Below are positions 6,458 through 11,487 of a DNA stretch of 11,487 nt, one piece after another (the first letter of the stretch is position 1; each line of letters opens with the position of its first letter). Where the stretch lies: positions 1-11,487 of the forward strand of contig JANOPN010000106.1 of the NCBI GenBank assembly GCA_031421855.1. The letters are read 5' to 3'. The notes beneath the pieces were generated by a model that saw only the letters and a list, made by a program, of their open reading frames with translations, had not been told where the DNA came from and made no database searches. This stretch comes from JAAFHN01 sp031421855 (GTDB taxonomy: Bacteria > Pseudomonadota > Gammaproteobacteria > Burkholderiales > Burkholderiaceae_C). The position numbers and the translations under genes are program-made.

Positions 6458-6478
6458 AAACTAAATCAACCATAGCAA
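6427..6478. repeat. Long-loop inverted repeat across the ocd stop codon
   Basis: TTGCTATTGAT (6427-6437) faces ATCA plus ATAGCAA (6465-6468, 6472-6478) with a three-base bulge, and the loop contains the palindrome ATCAATTGAT (6446-6455). The stop codon of ocd (6466-6468) is within one arm. The TTGCTAT/ATAGCAA arms are the same words as in the three dispersed repeats, but the rest does not align, so this may be a decayed relative, a weak terminator, or part of the ahpC operator. Confidence 0.4.
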
Positions 6479-7566
6479 ACCGAACGACGTGAATGCAATG
6501 TTGCGGGCACTTCACCGAGTAGAGCAAACAGGTTTTTCGGGTCGGCCAGTGGCGGCACCAAGTCAATGCGCGAGCCCAGTCCGAGCTCAAGCGCGGCCTC
6601 GCGCACGAAGCGCAGGGCTGAAAAGTCTTCGATGGCAAAACCCACTGAGTCGAATACGGTCACTTCGGACTGCCCCGCTGCCCCCTTTGATCGGCCGATT
6701 GACGCCCCGCTCAGCACCCGCCACAGCTCGGTTACGTCAAATTCAGGCGGCATTTGCTGGATGTCGCCTTCGATGCGGGTTTGCGGCTCAAACTCCACAA
6801 AGACGCGGGCCGCGCGCAACACGTCGGCGTGCAACTCGGTCTTGCCTGGGCAATCGCCGCCCACGGCGTTGATGTGCATGCCGGGCTCGATCATGTCGGG
6901 CGTGATGATGGTTGCGCAGCTTTTATCGGCGGTGATGGTGGTCACGATGTCCGCGCCGCGCGTGGCCTCGCGGGTGCTGCCGCAAATCACCGCATCAAGA
7001 CCCATCGCGCGCAAATTTCGCGCCAATTTGGCAGTGGCTTGGACGTCGATGTCAAAGAGCCTGAACTCGCGAATGCCCACAATTTGCGCAAACGCCGCCG
7101 CTTGGAACTCGCTTTGAGCCCCATTGCCAATGATGGCCATGCTGCGAGCGTCACTGCGCGCGAGCGCCTTTGCCGCCATCGCAGACGTGGCGGCGGTGCG
7201 CATGGCCGTGGTCAAGGTCAACTCGCTCACCAACAACGGCAAGCCGGTTGCCACATCCGCCAAAACGCCAAACGCCATGACGGTGGGCAGCCCAAACTGG
7301 CCATTACCGGGGTGGCCGTTGACGTATTTGAAGGTGTAGAGCTCACCGTCAGAGGTGGGCATCAGCTCGATCACGCCGCTGGGCGAATGAGCCGCCACAC
7401 GAGGCGACTTATCAAACTGAGCCCATCGCAAAAAGTCGTCTTGAACATAAGCCGCCAGCGCAGCAAGCACCTTGGGCAGCCCATGGGCGTGAACAATGCT
7501 CACCACATCGCTGGGGGTTAAAAACAGGGTTTGGGCGTTGGTAAGCGCGGTGTGATTTTGGAACAT
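6466..7566 (-). CDS. ocd: Ornithine cyclodeaminase
   Basis: Ornithine cyclodeaminase/mu-crystallin family, 366 residues from the ATG at 7564-7566. The reaction is L-ornithine to L-proline plus ammonia, with tightly bound NAD, in the cytoplasm. It can be recognised against P. putida OCD along most of its length: SGVIELMP, YTFKYVNGHP (Lys80), TVMAFGVLADV, SELTLTTAMRTAATS, the NAD-binding IGNGAQSEFQ (146-155), DIVTTITADK, INAVGGDCPGKTELHADVL (Asp238, matching the catalytic aspartate) and EPQTRIEGDIQQ. These support a true ornithine cyclodeaminase over other family members (alanine dehydrogenase, ketimine reductase). An in-frame TTG at 7623 would add 19 residues with no family counterpart and would use up the divergent promoter region, so it was not chosen. 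The Lrp-family gene is divergent, 124 bp away. Confidence 0.93.
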   Translation of the reverse strand: MFQNHTALTNAQTLFLTPSDVVSIVHAHGLPKVLAALAAYVQDDFLRWAQFDKSPRVAAHSPSGVIELMPTSDGELYTFKYVNGHPGNGQFGLPTVMAFGVLADVATGLPLLVSELTLTTAMRTAATSAMAAKALARSDARSMAIIGNGAQSEFQAAAFAQIVGIREFRLFDIDVQATAKLARNLRAMGLDAVICGSTREATRGADIVTTITADKSCATIITPDMIEPGMHINAVGGDCPGKTELHADVLRAARVFVEFEPQTRIEGDIQQMPPEFDVTELWRVLSGASIGRSKGAAGQSEVTVFDSVGFAIEDFSALRFVREAALELGLGSRIDLVPPLADPKNLFALLGEVPATLHSRRSVCYG

Positions 7567-7636
7567 GCGGGTTGTCAGTGGTGCAGATGGATGTAGTCTC
7601 CAGGCTATTGAAGCCAATGACAATCGACAAAAATGC

Positions 7637-7661
7637 TCGCTATTTGGCAGTTTTCTAGCGA
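7637..7661. promoter_or_regulatory. Candidate Lrp/AsnC-type operator between ocd and its divergent regulator
   Basis: TCGCTA (7637-7642) and TAGCGA (7656-7661) form a perfect 6-bp inverted repeat with a 13-bp AT-rich spacer, so the arm centres are 19 bp apart. It lies between the two divergent start codons, 29 bp from the regulator start. TTGGCA inside the spacer (7644-7649) could be a -35 box, but no good -10 follows. Lrp-family proteins commonly bind imperfect dyads next to their own gene and a divergent target. The dyad is seen; the binder is inferred. Confidence 0.4.
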
Positions 7662-7690
7662 TTAGTCAGGATTCGTTGTCTAATTGATGC

Positions 7691-8116
7691 ATGGACGGCA
7701 CCGATCAACAACTCATCAGCCTGCTTCGAGCCAATGCGCGCGACAGCGTGGCCACGCTTGCCCACCGCTTGGGTGTGTCGCGGGGCACGGTCACCAACCG
7801 AATCAGCAAACTCGAGGACCTTGGCGTGATCGTGGGCTACACGGTGCGCCTGCGGCCCGATGCGCAGCCCGACTTGATCATGGCTTGGATGAGCCTCACG
7901 GTTGACGGCAACCAAACTCGCGCCGTCATCGCCTCGCTACTGGGCGAGCCCACGGTTGCATCGGTTCACGACACCAATGGGCGGTGGGATTTGCTGGCCA
8001 CGTTGAGAGCGAGCAACTTGCAGGAGTTGTCACTGGCGCTGGAGCGCATTCGACTCATCAAGGGCATCAGCAGCTCGGAGACCAGCATTCATTTGCAAAC
8101 CTACAAGACCCAATGA
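7691..8116 (+). CDS. Lrp/AsnC-family transcriptional regulator
   Basis: A 141-residue regulator and the only clear plus-strand gene here. The N-terminal winged helix-turn-helix begins DQQLISLLRANARDSVATLA and includes the recognition region LGVSRGTVTNRISKLEDLGVI (about 27-47). The C-terminal RAM/AsnC ligand-binding domain follows (about 50-135), with IMAWMSLTV, VASVHDTNGRWDLLATL and the closing ISSSETSIHL. Members form dimers and octamers and respond to amino acids. Divergent placement beside ocd, with a dyad between, suggests it controls ornithine or proline catabolism and itself; that is inference. The ATG at 7691 is the only sensible start, since it leaves the HTH at the usual place. No clear Shine-Dalgarno is visible, so a short leader is possible. 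The length is slightly below that of Lrp (164). Confidence 0.93.
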   Translation: MDGTDQQLISLLRANARDSVATLAHRLGVSRGTVTNRISKLEDLGVIVGYTVRLRPDAQPDLIMAWMSLTVDGNQTRAVIASLLGEPTVASVHDTNGRWDLLATLRASNLQELSLALERIRLIKGISSSETSIHLQTYKTQ

Positions 8117-8145
8117 CGGTCTCAGCGTGATTGTTGGGCCTTTTT
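8109..8145 (+). terminator. Weak candidate terminator after the Lrp-family gene
   Basis: CCCAA (8109-8113) can pair with TTGGG (8134-8138), followed by CC and five T residues (8141-8145). The stem is short, the loop about 20 bases, and the left arm overlaps the end of the coding sequence. The T-run in the right place is the main support. Confidence 0.35.
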
Positions 8146-8152
8146 AAGGTCA

Positions 8153-8209
8153 AATCCGCTATTGGTCACGGTATTTATTGGGTTTGTTGCTATAAATAAA
8201 ATAGCAAAC
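8153..8209 (+). repeat. Dispersed intergenic repeat, copy 3
   Basis: ATTGGTCACGGTATTTATTG (8161-8180) is followed by GGTTTGTTGCTATAAATAAA and ATAGCAAAC. It aligns column by column with copy 1 at 691-740 (about 40 of 50 identical). Here the hairpin is best preserved: TTGCTAT, a 7-base AT loop, ATAGCAA. The repeat ends directly against the stop codon (8210-8212) of the minus-strand DUF11 gene, in the 93-bp convergent gap with the Lrp-family gene. It may serve as a weak terminator for the DUF11 gene. Confidence 0.8.
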
Positions 8210-11200
8210 TTAAGGCAGCCCAGTCGCAGTTACGCCACAGGTCACCACAAATGTCGCCGTCTCAAGCGGCGGAAAGTTCGGGCTGATGAGCAAGCCCGCG
8301 CCCTGCAAACCCCCGATGGTCGGGGCCACCGGACACATGTTCGCTGCGGTTGAGGTGCAGGTCACTGTCGTGCAATTCAAGCCTTGAACGGGTACATCCA
8401 CCAAGACCGTGCCAGGGGCCGCTGTTGGCCCCAAGTTCGCAACCGTGATCGTGTAGGTCGTGGTTTGACCCGCATCCAAAACCCCAACCCCATTCGTTTT
8501 GACCAAAGACAACGAGGTGTAGCCGATGACCGTGCTCACCGCGCTCGAGTTGTTGCTGGCATTGGTGTCGCTGATGCCACTTGGGATGCTGACAACCGCC
8601 GTGTTGGTCACGCCCAAGGTGTTGATGCCCGCAATTGCTTGCACCACCACGGTGCAAGAGCTGCCCGCCAGCATGGATGTCACCGTGCCATTGAGCAAGT
8701 TACCCGACAGCGCTGAGGTGCAACCCGTGCTGGCGGGTGTGGCGCTGTTGGTCGAGCTGACAATCGTCAAAGTTCCAAAGTTATTGGGAATGGTGTCAGC
8801 GAACGTCAGCGTTTGCACAAAGGCTGAACCCACCGCATTGAATACCGTCAGCTCGAACTGAACCGTGCCGCCTACGACCACGCCGACCGGGGTTGTGACA
8901 AATGGGTTGGTCGTCCCCACTCGCTGTCGTTTTCGCATTTCTAGATCAGCGGTGAGTGGCACGGGGTCAGCCGCGCAACCGAGACTCGGCACATCAACGG
9001 CCGTGCAAAGCGCTGCCGTGGCCGACGTTGGCGCCACACTGTTTTGGAGGTCGGCTGTCGCAGCCACTTTGGCGGCGTTGAGCATCGGGTTAATGGCCGC
9101 TGCCGTCACCGTGACGCGAATCAACGCGGTGACTGTTGTGGTCGCGGTCAGTTGCGAGATGGTGTTGGTACACGTCACAAGGCGCGCAACGCTGTCGCAG
9201 GTGAACCCCGTCGGCGAGACAACCGCGCTGACCGTGAGGCCTGCGGGTATGACATCAACCATGCGCACCGTGTCGATCGCAGCCGGTGCGCCGCCGGTGT
9301 TGGAGATGACCAAGGTGAATGTGAACACATCGCCCACGCTTTTGGCCTGCGGGCTGGGGTGAGATTTGGTCATGCGCACTTGGGGCGCGACTTGCACCGT
9401 GTCCAGATCGATGGCGCACCCCGCAGGCACGGCATTCGCGGTACACGCACGGGTGTCAGTGCCAGACGGGCTTGAAATCATGCCGTCGCTGACATCGCCG
9501 CCTCCGCCGACTCTGGCTCGATTCAAAAACTGGGTGCCCCCCGTCGAAGCTGCGTTGACGTTGCCACGGATGATGAACGACGACGATCCGCCCGCCGCAA
9601 TCGACACGAGTGAAATACAAACCGTCGTTGTACCGGCTCCCGCACACGTCCAGTCGGCTCCGTTGACCCCAGTTGGCGTGTAGGTGCCAAGCGATGCAAA
9701 CGTCATGGTGCCGCCTGCGACCCCATTTGGCAGGGCATCCACAAGGGTGATGGTGCCAACAGTAGCGACCGTTCCAAAATTGCGGATGGTCATCGCGTAG
9801 TTGGTAAAACCCCCCGCACTGATGAACACTTGGCCATCGTCCTTGGTCAGATCAAGGTTCACGTAGCGAACCTCATCAATGTCAGCCGCGCAGCCCGTGT
9901 TGGTATCTGACGACTCGGTGGCCGGGCCGACTGGCCAAGGGCACAAGGCCGCCGTGGCGGTTGTCGGTCTGGCGGTCTTTTGCGGACTGGGGTCGCCACC
10001 GCCGCCCACCTTGGCCAAATTCAGCACCGACGCGGGCGGGTTAGTCCCAACCGAGACAGTAAATGTGATGCTGGCCGACTCACTGATGGCCAGCGTGGTC
10101 GTGCGGTCGCAGGTGATGCCTTGGCCGGACACGTTGCAAGTGAACTCGCCCGAGGTGAAGGGCGACGCGCCTGAATAAGTTAATCCGTTGGGCAACAAAT
10201 CAGCCACGGTGATCGTGCCTACCGTCACGCTGCCACCGACATTGCTCACCGTCAGCACATAGGTGCTGCTGGTGCCACGCGGGACCAAAGTGATGCCATC
10301 GGATTTAGCAAGAACCAAATTTGGGGCGACGACGGTGTCGGTATCGACAGCACAGCCGCTGATTGGCGCATCGGCTGCGGTGCAGGTTGCGGCCGTGATG
10401 GGTGTGGCCGTGGTCGTCTTGAACGGGTCTTCGCCGCCGCTGATCTGCGCTTTGTTGACGACCGACGTGCCATTGGGCGCAGCCACCGACACCACAAACG
10501 CAAAACTATTTGTGCCATTGCCGCCCAAACCGGTGGTTGACACGCAGGTGATGTCGGTGCCAGACGCAGCGGTACAACTCCACGATGCAGCGCTGGGCCC
10601 GCTCAAGGCCACCGCGCCGTTCGCAATCGACAGCCCGCTGGGCAACTTATCAACAATCGTTACCGTGCCCGATGTGGCACTGGCACCGCTGTTGCTGATG
10701 TTCAATGTGTAGGTGGTGCTACCGGGTGAGTTGAGCGAGGTCACGCCGTCAGACTTGCTCAAGCTCAAGTTCACATAGCATTTGGCCGCTTGGGGCACGC
10801 CCGGCACGTTAGGGGTCTGAAACGTGCTCAAACCCCCGTCGGCACTGGAAGAGCCATAGTTTTCGACCGGTGGACCACCAGCTGCCAGCGAGTTATTCAT
10901 GGTTTGGCCCGCCAAACCGCCGTCGTACAACGCCGTGATGGCCATGGTCGCAGGTGCATAGGCGATGAAACCGCCGCCACCCGCACCGCCTGGGCCATGA
11001 CGACCCGCAGGCCAAGTGCCATTACCGGCGTACGCGTTGCCGCCATGCCCACCGCTGGCATCAATGCTGGCGTTGCCACCGTTCGGAGTCTCAATCACGA
11101 CAGTTCCACCGGCTCCGCCACCGCCACCCGCATCGTTGTTGGTGTTGTATGCATGTGCGCCGCGCACATCGATGAAGCCTGACCCAACCACATTGCGTGC

Positions 11201-11487
11201 ACGGATGACAACGACTCCGCCGCCCGCAGCACCCGATGAACATTGCCCCGCACCGAGACCACAGGCGTGAGCCAAGTTGGGATACGCAGGCGTGTTGTAA
11301 ATCGCCCGATCCAACGTGTTGTTGTTGTTGCCGCCCGCTCCACCGCCCCCGCCCAACATTGCCCGGTTGAATGCCAAAACCCCTGCATAGCCGGCACCCG
11401 GCCGACCACCCGAGTCAATCAAGGGTCGCTCCCAGGGCCGCCCGCCAATTCCACCCGCGCCGTAGTTGCCACCACCGCCGCCACCCG
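8210..11487 (-). CDS. Large glycine-rich and DUF11-repeat surface protein (N-terminus outside window)
   Basis: The frame is open from the right edge to TAA at 8210-8212, giving 1091 visible residues; the in-frame TTG near 11422 is not a credible start because the glycine-rich sequence continues upstream of it. The first ~210 residues are glycine-rich, with recurring units such as AAGGGVVVIRAR, GGGGGAGGTVVIET and GGAGGGGFIAY, each followed by a G-x-I-D-x-x-G turn, suggesting a stacked beta structure. Six DUF11-type (Ig-like) modules follow, each opening with a NLxLxKxDG-like strand and containing TYxLxIxNxG and TIVDxLPxGL. Each module has an internal cysteine pair, and linkers carry a C-x(n)-GCAxD motif. 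The many cysteines and lack of cytoplasmic features imply export; the signal peptide must be outside the window. The chain stops after VTCGVTATGLP with no anchor. Probable adhesin or surface-layer-like protein; the exact role is unknown. Confidence 0.85.
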   Translation of the reverse strand, partial: GGGGGGNYGAGGIGGRPWERPLIDSGGRPGAGYAGVLAFNRAMLGGGGGAGGNNNNTLDRAIYNTPAYPNLAHACGLGAGQCSSGAAGGGVVVIRARNVVGSGFIDVRGAHAYNTNNDAGGGGGAGGTVVIETPNGGNASIDASGGHGGNAYAGNGTWPAGRHGPGGAGGGGFIAYAPATMAITALYDGGLAGQTMNNSLAAGGPPVENYGSSSADGGLSTFQTPNVPGVPQAAKCYVNLSLSKSDGVTSLNSPGSTTYTLNISNSGASATSGTVTIVDKLPSGLSIANGAVALSGPSAASWSCTAASGTDITCVSTTGLGGNGTNSFAFVVSVAAPNGTSVVNKAQISGGEDPFKTTTATPITAATCTAADAPISGCAVDTDTVVAPNLVLAKSDGITLVPRGTSSTYVLTVSNVGGSVTVGTITVADLLPNGLTYSGASPFTSGEFTCNVSGQGITCDRTTTLAISESASITFTVSVGTNPPASVLNLAKVGGGGDPSPQKTARPTTATAALCPWPVGPATESSDTNTGCAADIDEVRYVNLDLTKDDGQVFISAGGFTNYAMTIRNFGTVATVGTITLVDALPNGVAGGTMTFASLGTYTPTGVNGADWTCAGAGTTTVCISLVSIAAGGSSSFIIRGNVNAASTGGTQFLNRARVGGGGDVSDGMISSPSGTDTRACTANAVPAGCAIDLDTVQVAPQVRMTKSHPSPQAKSVGDVFTFTLVISNTGGAPAAIDTVRMVDVIPAGLTVSAVVSPTGFTCDSVARLVTCTNTISQLTATTTVTALIRVTVTAAAINPMLNAAKVAATADLQNSVAPTSATAALCTAVDVPSLGCAADPVPLTADLEMRKRQRVGTTNPFVTTPVGVVVGGTVQFELTVFNAVGSAFVQTLTFADTIPNNFGTLTIVSSTNSATPASTGCTSALSGNLLNGTVTSMLAGSSCTVVVQAIAGINTLGVTNTAVVSIPSGISDTNASNNSSAVSTVIGYTSLSLVKTNGVGVLDAGQTTTYTITVANLGPTAAPGTVLVDVPVQGLNCTTVTCTSTAANMCPVAPTIGGLQGAGLLISPNFPPLETATFVVTCGVTATGLP
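8213..10777 (-). repeat. Six tandem DUF11-type protein modules
   Basis: Approximate module starts on the minus strand are 10777, 10322, 9862, 9384, 8946 and 8519, giving spacings near 455, 460, 478, 438 and 427 bp; the last module is shorter (about 307 bp). Modules 1-4 end in a GGGxDP-like stretch and then a two-cysteine linker ending GCAxD. Module 5 instead ends in NTAVVSIPSGISDTNASNNS, a more common DUF11 ending. The repeats are diverged at DNA level, so the array is old and not an assembly artefact. Confidence 0.8.

Noticed and set aside
6754..7521. Plus-strand open frame of 255 codons opposite ocd
   Set aside because: Antisense to a gene recognised along its length; the His/Arg/Gly-rich product has no domain I know.
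7567..7623. TTG start 19 codons upstream for ocd
   Set aside because: The extra residues have no family counterpart, and the extension would consume about half of the divergent control region.

Overview
The window looks like a stretch of chromosome from a Burkholderiales betaproteobacterium, most likely in or near the Comamonadaceae. This is inferred from the moderately high GC, the protein families (FolE of the SHHFCPVIGK type, AhpC/AhpF, a P. putida-like ornithine cyclodeaminase, DUF11 surface proteins) and a short dispersed intergenic repeat with a TTGCTAT/ATAGCAA hairpin. All clear genes but one lie on the minus strand. No tRNA, rRNA, CRISPR array or transposase gene is visible.

Layout by position: a 3'-truncated GTP cyclohydrolase I (1-569, -); a 175-bp gap holding dispersed repeat copy 1; a LacI-family regulator with an internal 24-bp tandem repeat (745-1848, -); a 56-bp MITE-like inverted-repeat element flanked by TA (1871-1926); a ClsB-type phospholipase D/cardiolipin synthase (1929-3242, -); repeat copy 2; an endonuclease/exonuclease/phosphatase protein (3330-4061, -); ahpF (4092-5660, -); an intercistronic GC-rich hairpin; ahpC with a GTG start (5741-6313, -); a 152-bp ahpC control region; ornithine cyclodeaminase (6466-7566, -); a divergent Lrp/AsnC regulator (7691-8116, +); repeat copy 3; and the 3' part of a very large glycine-rich plus DUF11-repeat surface protein (8210 to the right edge, -).

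Three functional groups can be read. (1) ahpC-ahpF is the classical peroxiredoxin system. The hairpin between the two genes could help set AhpC above AhpF. The EEP gene follows ahpF by only 30 bp and clsB comes next, so peroxide defence and phospholipid synthesis may share a transcript. The EEP-clsB pair matches the E. coli ybhP-clsB arrangement. (2) ocd and the Lrp-family regulator form a divergent enzyme/regulator pair, probably ornithine-to-proline catabolism controlled by its neighbour. (3) The DUF11 protein is an exported, disulfide-rich, modular surface protein; its N-terminus is outside the window.

No clearly new multi-gene system is visible. The least ordinary signals are the three copies of a dispersed repeat sitting at gene ends, the MITE-like element between clsB and lacI, two in-frame tandem expansions in neighbouring enzyme and regulator genes, and the Cys-paired linkers and anchorless C-terminus of the DUF11 protein.
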